Program-made: the position numbers and the translations under genes
In this document: piece by piece, positions 30,879 through 38,841 of the stretch
Layout of the letters: each line of letters starts with the position of its first letter
Position numbering within the stretch: the stretch's first letter is position 1
From: Actinomycetes bacterium
GTDB lineage: Bacteria; Actinomycetota; Acidimicrobiia; Acidimicrobiales; RAAP-2
Assembly: GCA_021799615.1 (NCBI GenBank)
Contig: JAJZAC010000006.1
Location: 1 to 51,944 of the forward strand
Reading direction: 5' to 3'
Length of the DNA stretch: 51,944 nucleotides
Notes under the pieces: model-generated
Database searches by the model: none
Told to the model about the DNA's origin: nothing
The model's input: only the letters and a program-made list of their open reading frames with translations

Positions 30879-32375
30879 TTACGAGGCGCCGCGGCCCTGC
30901 AGCACGGTGGCCGGCGTCTTCCACAGGATCCGGGTGTCCCACCAGAACGACCACGAGGCGACGTACAGGTAGTCGAGCCGGCACAGCTCCAGGTACGAGA
31001 GCTCGTTGCGGCCCGACACCTGCCACAGGCCGGTCATGCCCGGTCGGGCCTCGAACCGCTTGCGTGCCCACCCCTCGATGGCCTGGGCCTCGGCCACCAC
31101 GAACGGGCGGGGACCGACGAGGGACATGTCGCCCTTCCATACGTTGAACAGCTGGGGCAGCTCGTCGAGGCTGGTCCGCCGCAGGAAGCGACCGACGGCC
31201 GTCACCCGGGGGTCGTCCCGCACCTTGAAGAGGGGACCGTCGACCTCGTTGCGGTCCAGGATCTCGCAACGGGCCTGCTCGGCTCCGTCCACCATGGTGC
31301 GGAACTTCAACATCCGGAACGGCACGCCGAACCGGCCCGAGCGCTCCTGGCGGAAGAACACCGGGCCGGGGCTGGTGGCCGCGACGAGGACGGCGGTCGC
31401 TGCGAAGAAGGGCGACAGCACGAGCAGGGCCAGCGACGACGCCACCAGGTCGAAGGCGCGCTTGGCGAAGCGGGCGCCGGGGCTGAACGACGCGGGGGCC
31501 ACGTCGATGAGGGGCAGGCCCGATACGTCCTCGACACTGGAGCGGATGGTCACCAGCTCGTAGTAGCGGGGAACGATCGACACCGCCACCTGCCCGGCCA
31601 GGCTCTTCAGCATGGCGATGGTCCGCTCCGGGTGCGTCCGGGAGAAGCACACGACCACCCGCCCCACCCCGAGCGCCCGGCACAGGTCGGGCAGGTCGTC
31701 CAGCCCGCCCAGGACCCCGTCGCCATCGAGCGGGTTGTCGTCCACGTAGCCGAGGAACCGGACGTTGGCATGGGCCCGCATGTGACCGGCGACCGTGCGG
31801 GCCATGACCCCGGTGCCCACCACCACGATGGGCACCGCCGCCCGACGCAGCCGCCCGGACATGGCCACGACACCGGTGCGCGACACCGGGACCAGGACAA
31901 GGGCGATCCCGCACAGGGCGACCGTCTTGCCCACGGTCAGCTCGACGTCGCCGAAGACGCGCTCGATGCCGTAGCCGATGGCGGCGGTGGCGAACCCGCC
32001 CACGATCAGCGCGTGGGCGATGTCCTTCAGGTCGCCGACGACCGCCGTGTCGATGCGGCGGGACGCCGACCGGTACAGCCCGTAGACGGCGAAGGTCGCC
32101 AGGAAGACGGGCACCATGGCCAGGTCGAAGACGAACACGCCGCCCAGACGGTTGGCCCTGCTGGCCGGGTTCGAGGACACGGCGGCCACCACGAGCGGCG
32201 CGACCAGTGCCGCCACCACCAGGGCGGTGGCGTCGGCGGCCACCAGCCGGCGCACGGCCCGCCGGCGCATGGTCACGACCGGCGCGTCCCCACCCCGGTC
32301 GGTGGCCAACGCCGGCCACTCCTCCAGCGGCGTGAGGTCCACTGCCCGCCCGAAGCGGGGGTCGATAACGGTCAT
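30879..32375 (-). CDS. Polyprenyl-phosphate sugar-1-phosphate transferase (WbaP/PHPT type)
   Basis: The 498-residue protein has about four N-terminal membrane helices, a CoA-binding-like nucleotide domain (VVVGTGVMARTVAGHMR, GYVDDNP), a fifth membrane helix, and the catalytic bacterial sugar transferase domain. The catalytic domain includes KRAFDLVASSLALLVLSP, FRMLKFRTM, RFLRRTSLDELPQLFNV, GDMSLVGPRP and RPGMTGLWQVSGR. It moves a sugar phosphate from UDP-sugar to undecaprenyl phosphate, the first membrane step of exopolysaccharide synthesis. It has its own 131-base upstream region with a dyad and hairpins, so it is probably separately controlled from the operon before it. Confidence 0.92.
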   Translation of the reverse strand: MTVIDPRFGRAVDLTPLEEWPALATDRGGDAPVVTMRRRAVRRLVAADATALVVAALVAPLVVAAVSSNPASRANRLGGVFVFDLAMVPVFLATFAVYGLYRSASRRIDTAVVGDLKDIAHALIVGGFATAAIGYGIERVFGDVELTVGKTVALCGIALVLVPVSRTGVVAMSGRLRRAAVPIVVVGTGVMARTVAGHMRAHANVRFLGYVDDNPLDGDGVLGGLDDLPDLCRALGVGRVVVCFSRTHPERTIAMLKSLAGQVAVSIVPRYYELVTIRSSVEDVSGLPLIDVAPASFSPGARFAKRAFDLVASSLALLVLSPFFAATAVLVAATSPGPVFFRQERSGRFGVPFRMLKFRTMVDGAEQARCEILDRNEVDGPLFKVRDDPRVTAVGRFLRRTSLDELPQLFNVWKGDMSLVGPRPFVVAEAQAIEGWARKRFEARPGMTGLWQVSGRNELSYLELCRLDYLYVASWSFWWDTRILWKTPATVLQGRGAS

Positions 32376-32403
32376 GCTCCTGCCCTCTCCCTACAAGAGG
32401 AGT

Positions 32404-32494
32404 TGCCCCTTGGGTTCCCTCGTCATGGTGGGCATCCCGCCTCCGACCGGATGCCCATGCACTGAACACGTTGCAGTGCCAGTGTAAAGGGGCA
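32404..32494 (-). promoter_or_regulatory. Structured control region upstream of the sugar transferase
   Basis: Three nested inverted repeats occupy this region. TGCCCCTT/AAGGGGCA (32494-32487 with 32411-32404) encloses GCACTG-N9-CAGTGC (32459-32479) and GGGCATCC-N11-GGATGCCC (32430-32456). As RNA this would be a three-way junction. Alternatively, TACACT (32486-32481) is a -10 and the GCACTG dyad just after it is an operator at the transcription start. The sequence does not choose between these readings. Confidence 0.4.
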
Positions 32495-32506
32495 GGTCAC
32501 AACGTC

Positions 32507-34999
32507 CTATGGGCCGTTGGTTGTTTTTTTCGCTTCCACCACGACAGGTGCTGACCTGCGCGCGTTGAGTGCGCGTACGCGCCCTCGCAGCGCCGGTGGC
32601 GCACCGGCGCCACCCCGGGCGCCCAACGGTCGGACACGAACGGTGCGCCGCCCGCCGGGGGGCAGGTGGAACCACGAGTCGGACGGGACGTACCCGGGGA
32701 CCTCGATCGCCACCCACCGGGCGGCCCGGATGGTCGACACCTCGATCTCCCCGGCGCCTCCCCCGGCCGGCGCGGCGGCGGCCAGGCCCACGTCGGGCTC
32801 CGGGACCCAGCCGGGTTCGTCCAGGGCCACCACGTCCTCGAACACCGTCCGGCCCTGCGGCCCGGTCAACCGGACGGCCATCGTCGGGTACGGCACGGGT
32901 CCGAACCGGTGGGCACCGGTCAGGTCGGCGAACCGTCCGAGCAGCGTCACCGGCTCGACGGTGACCGAGCCGCCGGCCCGGAGCGAGACGGGTACCGCCA
33001 TCGCCTCGAGCGGCTCCGGCGCCTCGCCGTAGAGCTCGAGGTGCAACAAGCCCTCGACCCCCTCCGGGCGGTCGCACACCACGTGGAGCCGGAGCCCGTT
33101 CACGCCCTCGTCCGTCACCACCACGCTGACCGGCGCCCAGACCCGCGCCAGCGCGTAGTACGGCGCCTTCGGTAGGCCGGTGGCGTCGATCACCCCCCAG
33201 CCCGCACCCGGGCGCAGGTCACGCAGGCACACCAGCAGGGTGCCGGCGCACGGCGATCCCGGACGGCGCCACTCGGCCGCCGCCCCGGCCATCAGCTCGG
33301 CGACGGTGGCCCGGGCCAGGTCGAGGGCACGGCCGGCGTCGGCGAAGCGGGCCGCCCTCGGCTCGACCCCGAACCGGCGGGCGACGTACTCGTCGCGTAC
33401 GTCCTCCAGGTCCCAGGCCCGCCCGGTGTCGTGGTGGACGGCGGCCTTCCAGGCCGGATCGTGACCGGCCGCCGCCGGACCGCCGAACCACCGGTCGACG
33501 GTGGGGGGCTCGGGGGGCACGGCGAAGGCCAGACCCTCCGACACGAACCGGGGGGCTGCCCGGCGGGCGTCGTCCGGCGGGCGGCGGTACGTCCCGATGC
33601 CGAAGTAATGGCACACACCCTCGTCCGACCGGAACGGCGGGTCGCCCCCCGTCGGGCTCGACGGCAGGTAGGGCACGCCGGGGAGGAGGCCGGCGACGGT
33701 ACCGGGCAACGTCGAGCTCACCAGCGGGATCCGCCGCCGGCCGGCCTCCAGCCCGAACATGGCCGCCTGCTCCTCCAGCTCCTGCCCGCCGCACACCACG
33801 GCCAGGCACGGGTGCCCGCCACGGGGGCCGAACTGCTCGGTGACCTCGGCCACCACCTCGGCCGCGAAGTCGTCACCGTCCGGGGGGTCGAGGTAGCCGA
33901 GCATGCAGTCGTGCCACACGGCGATGCCCAGCTCGTCGCACAGGTCGACGACGGTGTCGCTGGCGTACACGGTGCCACCGGGCACCCGTACCAGGTTGCA
34001 GCCGGCGTCACGGGCCAACTCGAGGGTGGCCCGGACCTCGCCGGGGTCGTCGACCAAGCCGACCGGGTCCACGGGAAACCACGCCGCGCCCCGGGCGAAG
34101 ATCGGCGTGCCGTTCCATACCAGGGTGAACCCGCCGCCGGACCGGTCGGCTTCGACGGTGCGGAACCCCACCCGCCCGAGGAGGTGCTCCTCGCCGCCCC
34201 ATCCCAGCACCACCTCGGTGCGCGGCTGGCCACCGTGGGTGTGGGGCCACCACCGATCCACCTCGTCCAGCACCAGCGTGGCCCTGCGGCGGCCGCCGGG
34301 CGCGGCGACCAGCCCGGCCCGCACGCCGGCGGCCTCGACCCACGCCCTCCCGTCCCCGCCGTCGGCGTCGACGTCGGCCAGCTCCACGTGGACCCGGCCG
34401 CCGCCGCCGACGCACTCGGTCCGCAGGCCGACGAGGCGCGGGCACGGGGAGGTGACGAGGGTGACCGGGCGCCACGGACCCACCGGTGCCGGCGTCACCG
34501 TCCACCCCGGCTGGCGCCCCAGCAGCGTGGTGCGGAACCAGCGGAGGTTCTGGTGGGTGGCCAGGCCCGTCCTCCAGCGGGGGCGGGGACGCCGCACGGC
34601 GAGGAGGGGCGCGAGGGCCCGGAAGCAGATGGCCACGTCGGTCCGGCCCTCGGCCAGGGTCACCCGGGCACGGGTGGCACGGAACATGTTCACCGAGCGC
34701 GCCACCTCGACCCCGTCGACGAAGACCTCGGCCACCGACGCCAGGCCGGCGAGCTCGAGGGTGGCGGACCCCGTTCCCGCCGGGTGCTCGACGGTGCACC
34801 GGTACCACCAGTCGGCACCGTCGAGCTCCGCCGTCGTGGGCAGCGCACGCCCGGCCGCGTCCCAGGCCCCGGCCACCGTGCCGGGAACGGTGGCCGGGGT
34901 CCACCGGAGCGGCAGCCCGTCCAGGTCGTCGGGCACGGCCGCCTCCCCCGGCACCGTGCCGGCGCACTCCCACGCCGCACCGGCGAGCAGGTCAGGCAC
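32507..34999 (-). CDS. GH2-like beta-mannosidase-fold protein, cytosolic
   Basis: The 830-residue protein has the GH2 layout: a jelly-roll sugar-binding domain (residues about 30-190, with DWWYRCTVEHP and VEVFVDGV-like segments), an immunoglobulin-like domain, and a (beta/alpha)8 barrel. The acid/base Glu is E407 in VVCGGQELEEQ, where mannosidases have CGNNE, and the nucleophile is E488 in RFVSEGLAF. C-terminal beta domains follow. There is no signal peptide. It is the last gene of the carrier-protein operon and overlaps the DUF1839 stop by 8 bases. It may trim or transfer a sugar on the operon's product. The changed acid/base neighbourhood leaves activity uncertain. Confidence 0.75.
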   Translation of the reverse strand: MPDLLAGAAWECAGTVPGEAAVPDDLDGLPLRWTPATVPGTVAGAWDAAGRALPTTAELDGADWWYRCTVEHPAGTGSATLELAGLASVAEVFVDGVEVARSVNMFRATRARVTLAEGRTDVAICFRALAPLLAVRRPRPRWRTGLATHQNLRWFRTTLLGRQPGWTVTPAPVGPWRPVTLVTSPCPRLVGLRTECVGGGGRVHVELADVDADGGDGRAWVEAAGVRAGLVAAPGGRRRATLVLDEVDRWWPHTHGGQPRTEVVLGWGGEEHLLGRVGFRTVEADRSGGGFTLVWNGTPIFARGAAWFPVDPVGLVDDPGEVRATLELARDAGCNLVRVPGGTVYASDTVVDLCDELGIAVWHDCMLGYLDPPDGDDFAAEVVAEVTEQFGPRGGHPCLAVVCGGQELEEQAAMFGLEAGRRRIPLVSSTLPGTVAGLLPGVPYLPSSPTGGDPPFRSDEGVCHYFGIGTYRRPPDDARRAAPRFVSEGLAFAVPPEPPTVDRWFGGPAAAGHDPAWKAAVHHDTGRAWDLEDVRDEYVARRFGVEPRAARFADAGRALDLARATVAELMAGAAAEWRRPGSPCAGTLLVCLRDLRPGAGWGVIDATGLPKAPYYALARVWAPVSVVVTDEGVNGLRLHVVCDRPEGVEGLLHLELYGEAPEPLEAMAVPVSLRAGGSVTVEPVTLLGRFADLTGAHRFGPVPYPTMAVRLTGPQGRTVFEDVVALDEPGWVPEPDVGLAAAAPAGGGAGEIEVSTIRAARWVAIEVPGYVPSDSWFHLPPGGRRTVRVRPLGARGGAGAPPALRGRVRALNARRSAPVVVEAKKTTNGP

Positions 35000-35963
35000 C
35001 GAGCCGCGCCTCCACGATCTCGACGCCCCGGTTCCAGCCGGCCGTCATCTGGGCCAGGGGGCCGTCGAGGTCGCCGCTCCGGCCCCGGGCCCGCCGGGCC
35101 AGTACGAACTGGAGCGTCTTCGCCGCCTCGGCCGCACCGGCGAGCGCCGCTGACGCCGGCGCCAGGTCACCCACGTGGGGATCGAGCCACGTCGCCAGGG
35201 ATGCCGCCAGCTCGGCGCCGGCTCCGAACTGCCGGCAGGTCCCGAAGGCGTAGGCGTGGAACGCCTCGGGCCCCGAGGCGGCCAACCAGGGGAGGTCGTC
35301 ACGGATGCGCCGTCCCAGCTCGCCCACGGGGTCGCCGGGCACGCGGCGGTCCAGGTGGTCGCGCGCGGTGGCGACGACCCGGTCGACCAGGTCTGCGGGG
35401 GTGCGGGCACCGCCGATCTTCACCACCTCGACGTACGGCGGGAGGGCCGGTGGCGCCGAGCCGACCACGGCGGCGGCGTCCGCGCCGTCCACCTCGAAGT
35501 AGCCCCCGTTGTGGAAGTAGCCGACGGCCGGCCCGTCGCGGTCGAAGGCGTTGGCCACGATCGTCGTCTTGGTGTGCTCGATCCGGTAGGAGACGCCCGC
35601 CGTGTCCGGAAGGAACCAGGCGTCCGCCTCCACGGTGAGGAGGTGGCCGAGCCCGAGGTGCTCGTCGACGTGCTCGGCCAGGGGCCGCCACACGTTGAGC
35701 TCGGCGACCTCGATGCCGTAGAGGGAACGCAGGTCCTCGACCGGGTACTTGGAGAAGGTCCACTGGTCACCCTCGAACCCGGCGCTCAGGGTGAAGGCGG
35801 TACCGGCCACCGGGTCGAGCCCGAGCGAGGCGAGCACCTCGATCCATACGTCGATGGCGCAGTTCGTCTCGGTCCAGATCCGGTCGGGGGCGTGCAGGGG
35901 GTGGGGCCGGTACCCGGCAGCGTCGAGCTCGAGGAGCCGGCGAGGCCAGGGCCCCCGCCTCAC
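34992..35963 (-). CDS. DUF1839-family protein
   Basis: The 323-residue protein matches DUF1839 strongly: TETNCAIDVWIEVLASLGLD, FEGDQWTFSKYPVEDLRSLYG, WFLPDTAGVSYRIEHTKTTI and YFHNGGYFEVDG. No activity is established. In rhizobia DUF1839 genes accompany amino acid:carrier protein ligase genes, as here. A conserved Cys (TNC), Asp/Glu/Trp-rich core and HTKTT make it a candidate acyl- or aminoacyl-transferring enzyme that takes the amino acid from the carrier; that is inference. GTG 35963 overlaps the ligase stop by 4 bases. Confidence 0.85.
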   Translation of the reverse strand: MRRGPWPRRLLELDAAGYRPHPLHAPDRIWTETNCAIDVWIEVLASLGLDPVAGTAFTLSAGFEGDQWTFSKYPVEDLRSLYGIEVAELNVWRPLAEHVDEHLGLGHLLTVEADAWFLPDTAGVSYRIEHTKTTIVANAFDRDGPAVGYFHNGGYFEVDGADAAAVVGSAPPALPPYVEVVKIGGARTPADLVDRVVATARDHLDRRVPGDPVGELGRRIRDDLPWLAASGPEAFHAYAFGTCRQFGAGAELAASLATWLDPHVGDLAPASAALAGAAEAAKTLQFVLARRARGRSGDLDGPLAQMTAGWNRGVEIVEARLGA

Positions 35964-36868
35964 GGCCACAAGGCGGCCCGGACCGGTGCCGGCCACCGGT
36001 CGGTCCGGATGCCGTGCCGGGCGAACAGGGCGAGGGTGATGCGGTCGACGCCGAACCCGAAGCAGGCGGTGTGGGCCACCTCGCCGTCGGCCGTCGTGAT
36101 GCCGAAGGGCAGGGCGAAATGGTCGAGGTGGCAGTTGGCCGAGCACAGGGCGACCGGTGGGCCGTCGTCGACGTGCGCCACCAGTTCCAGCTTCAGCACC
36201 TGGTCCCGCTGGCTGGCGGCCAGGATCCGGCCGGCCCGGCCGAAGAACGGGTCGTTGGCCACCTCGGTCTCGACCTCGAGCCCGAGGCCGGCGAGGACGT
36301 CCGCCCCCCGCTGCGCCCACCGGTCCCGGTGGCGGCGGGCCCCCTCCGGCCCGTCGAGGGCGACGTAGTCGTGCTGACGGAAGCTCTGCATGCGGAACGG
36401 GTCGGTGCTGGGTTCGTGGCGGAAGCACCATCCGGACACCTCGACCAGGCGGCCCCCCTCGGGGAGGGTGCCGGCGCACGTCGGGTAGAGCGGGTGGCAG
36501 ACGGCCGGGCACAGGACGACGTCGGTCGGCGGCAGGTGGTCGGCCCACGGCGCTCCCGACTCGACGGCGGCCAGCAGGTCGGCATGGGCGGCCTCGTCGC
36601 CGCCGAACGAGTGGACGGATCCCATCAGGTCGGGGAAGGACTCGAGGTACCCGCTCTTCTCGAAGACGGTCCGCGGCATCACGGGCGGGAACCGGACTGA
36701 CGCCACCGGCAGCCCGGCCCCGGCCCGCAGGATCACGTCCTCGAGCCCGGCGACGACCGCTTCGTAGGAGGCGGACCGGCCGTCGACGCCCGCCGCCGAG
36801 GTGGGCACGAGCAGCCCGGCCTCGACGAGTGCCGCCCGCAGGCGGGCCCGGCCGTCGCCGGCCGTCAC
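35960..36868 (-). CDS. Amino acid:[carrier protein] ligase (SerRS-like class II synthetase core)
   Basis: The 302-residue protein is a bare class II synthetase core related to the atypical zinc-type seryl-tRNA synthetase. Motif 2 is CFRHEPS (R150, E152) with RMQSFRQHDYVAL following; motif 3 is GFGVDR (271-276). The zinc ligands C131, E152 and C269 are in place. There is no tRNA-binding domain. Characterised homologs from Bradyrhizobium and Agrobacterium activate glycine or alanine with ATP and attach it to the phosphopantetheine of a small carrier protein, not to tRNA. A carrier gene two genes upstream (38030) fits that partner. GTG 36868 overlaps the preceding stop by 4 bases. Confidence 0.88.
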   Translation of the reverse strand: MTAGDGRARLRAALVEAGLLVPTSAAGVDGRSASYEAVVAGLEDVILRAGAGLPVASVRFPPVMPRTVFEKSGYLESFPDLMGSVHSFGGDEAAHADLLAAVESGAPWADHLPPTDVVLCPAVCHPLYPTCAGTLPEGGRLVEVSGWCFRHEPSTDPFRMQSFRQHDYVALDGPEGARRHRDRWAQRGADVLAGLGLEVETEVANDPFFGRAGRILAASQRDQVLKLELVAHVDDGPPVALCSANCHLDHFALPFGITTADGEVAHTACFGFGVDRITLALFARHGIRTDRWPAPVRAALWP

Positions 36869-38037
36869 TCCACCCCCCGGTGGACCAGGAGCAGCTGGGC
36901 GTTGTTGCCCAGGATCCGGTCGTTGTTGACCATGAGCGCGGCCCCGTAGGCGTCGCGGAGGTGGCGACCGAGCCCGTAGGGACCGCCGTCGCGGTACCCG
37001 GCCATGCCGCACACCTGCACGGCCCGGTGCACGACATCGACGACGAGCGTCGAGGCGGAGACCTTGAGCGAGTTCATGGCCAGGGCGAAGCCGACCGACG
37101 ACAGGACACCGGGGTCGTCCCGGGCGTCGTCGAACCGGCGGGCCCCGCCCCGCACGGCGTCGGCCAGCTGCCCGTGGACGGCCAGCAGTTCGGCAACCCG
37201 GCGGGCGGCTTCGGGCGGCGTGCCCGGGGACTTGCGCGCCGCGGCCTGGACGAACGCCCGTGCCCGCTGGGCGGCGGCCGAGGCGATGCCCCACCACACG
37301 GCACCCCACAGCACATGGGCCACCGGCAGCATGGTCCGGGCCGAGATCTCGCCGTAGGGCTCGGGCAGCACGAGGTCGTCGTCGCCCGAGGCGCGCAGCA
37401 CGAACCCCGGGCTGCACGTACCCCGGAATCCCAGGGTGTCCCACTCGCTCACCTGCTCGAGCTCCAGGTCCGGGGGACGGCACACCACCAGCACCTGGTC
37501 GTTGGGCGGGCTGGCCGCATCGCGCCGGGCGGTGACCAGCACGGCGTCGGCCTGGGCGCCGTACGAGATGACGGGCGCCTCCTTCACCAGGTGGAAGCGC
37601 CCGCCCCCACGTTCCAGGGCGCACCGGCTGGAGCGCACATCGCCCCCGATGCCCACCTCGGTGGTGGCGGAGGCCAGCAGCAGTGGGCGGTCGACCAGGC
37701 CGGCGGTGAGCTCCCGCAGGGCGGGGGTGTTCCCGTGGCGAGCCAGGCACGCCACCTGGATGTGGTGCATGGCCAGCACCATGGCGCTCGACGCGCACTG
37801 CCGGCCGAGCGCGGCGACCGACTCGGCCACCTCCGACAACGGCCGGTCGGGCCCGCCCAGGGCGGCCGGGACCAGCGCGGCCAGGACACCCTCTGCCGCC
37901 AGGGCGGCGAGGGCCTCGGTCGGGAACCGAGCCCGGCGGTCGACGTCCGCGGCGTGGGCGGCGGCCACCGCGTCGGCCACGTTCGTCACCGTCGCCACCA
38001 GCTCGGCGGTCGGCGCCGGGCCCGAGCCGTCACCCAC
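36865..38037 (-). CDS. Acyl-CoA-dehydrogenase-like flavoprotein
   Basis: The 390-residue protein has the ACAD fold: an all-alpha N-terminal domain, a beta domain with LLLASATTEVGIGGDVRSS and VSEWDTLGFRGTCS, and a C-terminal helical FAD domain with SASTLVVDVVHRAVQVCGMAGYRDGGPYGLGRHLRDAY in parts. The catalytic Glu of classic ACADs is not obvious at the usual C-terminal position, where GPYGLGR is found. Next to a carrier and an aminoacyl ligase it may oxidise the carrier-bound amino acid, as flavoproteins do on prolyl carriers. GTG 38037 overlaps the carrier gene by 8 bases. Confidence 0.82.
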   Translation of the reverse strand: MGDGSGPAPTAELVATVTNVADAVAAAHAADVDRRARFPTEALAALAAEGVLAALVPAALGGPDRPLSEVAESVAALGRQCASSAMVLAMHHIQVACLARHGNTPALRELTAGLVDRPLLLASATTEVGIGGDVRSSRCALERGGGRFHLVKEAPVISYGAQADAVLVTARRDAASPPNDQVLVVCRPPDLELEQVSEWDTLGFRGTCSPGFVLRASGDDDLVLPEPYGEISARTMLPVAHVLWGAVWWGIASAAAQRARAFVQAAARKSPGTPPEAARRVAELLAVHGQLADAVRGGARRFDDARDDPGVLSSVGFALAMNSLKVSASTLVVDVVHRAVQVCGMAGYRDGGPYGLGRHLRDAYGAALMVNNDRILGNNAQLLLVHRGVE

Positions 38038-38278
38038 CGAGCAGTTCCTCGAGGGCGGCGCGGATGGCTGCCACCGACTCGAAGGTGTCCTTGCGCAACA
38101 GGTGTTCGGGGAACTCCACGTCGAACTCGTCCTCGATGCCGAGCATCACGTTGACGCTGGCGTGGGACGTCATGCCCGCCGCATACAGGTCGGCGGTGTC
38201 GTCCAACTCCTCCACGCCACGGGGAAGGCGCGCATGCGCGCCGAGCACCATCCGGATCCGATCCTCGACGTCAGCCAT
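38030..38278 (-). CDS. Stand-alone acyl/aminoacyl carrier protein
   Basis: The 82-residue four-helix carrier has its phosphopantetheine Ser at S38 in AAGMTSHASVNVML, where ACPs have the DSL motif, followed by IEDEFDVEFPEHLLRKDTF, the usual helix III/IV pattern. ATG 38278 is chosen over a longer frame because GGTGGAGGAG lies directly before it and the domain starts there. Overlap with the flavoprotein downstream and the PPTase upstream indicates one expression unit. It is the likely acceptor of the amino acid loaded by the ligase at 35960. Confidence 0.88.
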   Translation of the reverse strand: MADVEDRIRMVLGAHARLPRGVEELDDTADLYAAGMTSHASVNVMLGIEDEFDVEFPEHLLRKDTFESVAAIRAALEELLGG

Positions 38279-38777
38279 CTCCTCCACCTCGATCGACCTG
38301 TGGTCCGCTCCCGGACCCGAGCTCATCGTGCCAGCTCCGAGCTTCGCACAACGCCAGCACGACCGCAGCGGCGACACCGCCGTGATGGGTGAGGCTCACC
38401 GCCCACGAGATGACACCGACATCGGTGGCCCGGGAGGCGGCCCCGCCCGAGAGCGCGAGCTCGCACGCCCCCGACGGCCGCCGGCGCACCTCGATCTCCG
38501 TCCACGACGGGGCCCACCCGTCGGGGGCGAGCACCTTGACGACGGCCTCTTTGGCCGCGAAGCGGGCAGCCAGGCTCTCGGCCGCGTCCGGACCGGCCAC
38601 CGGCCACCGGCTGTCCGACCGCTCGGCCGCCGTGAACAGGCGCCGGGCGTAGCGGTCGCCGAAGGCGGCCAGCGAGGCGGCCACCTCCTCCACGGCGACG
38701 ACGTCGATCCCGGCCCGGTAGCGCAGCCCGGCGGGAGGCGCCGGGGCCCGCATGGCCGCAGCCATGGCCTCCGCCAT
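38271..38777 (-). CDS. acpS: Holo-ACP synthase (AcpS-type phosphopantetheinyl transferase)
   Basis: The 168-residue protein has the AcpS motifs: RAGIDVVAVEEVAASL near the start, LAARFAAKEAVVKVL (Mg2+-binding Glu and Lys), and SLTHHGGVAAAVVL. It moves 4-phosphopantetheine from CoA to a Ser of a carrier protein. It overlaps the carrier gene by 8 bases, so it is probably the dedicated activator of that carrier; it may still be the cell's only AcpS. ATG 38777 is the best start, and in-frame codons up to 38861 would run into the previous gene. Its C-terminal 25 residues beyond the AcpS fold are extra and acidic. Confidence 0.85.
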   Translation of the reverse strand: MAEAMAAAMRAPAPPAGLRYRAGIDVVAVEEVAASLAAFGDRYARRLFTAAERSDSRWPVAGPDAAESLAARFAAKEAVVKVLAPDGWAPSWTEIEVRRRPSGACELALSGGAASRATDVGVISWAVSLTHHGGVAAAVVLALCEARSWHDELGSGSGPQVDRGGGDG

Positions 38778-38841
38778 CGCCGCCGGTTCGACCCGGCGCG
38801 ACCTGCGGCCGCCGCCCGCCCCCGGTACCGGCCGGCCGTGG

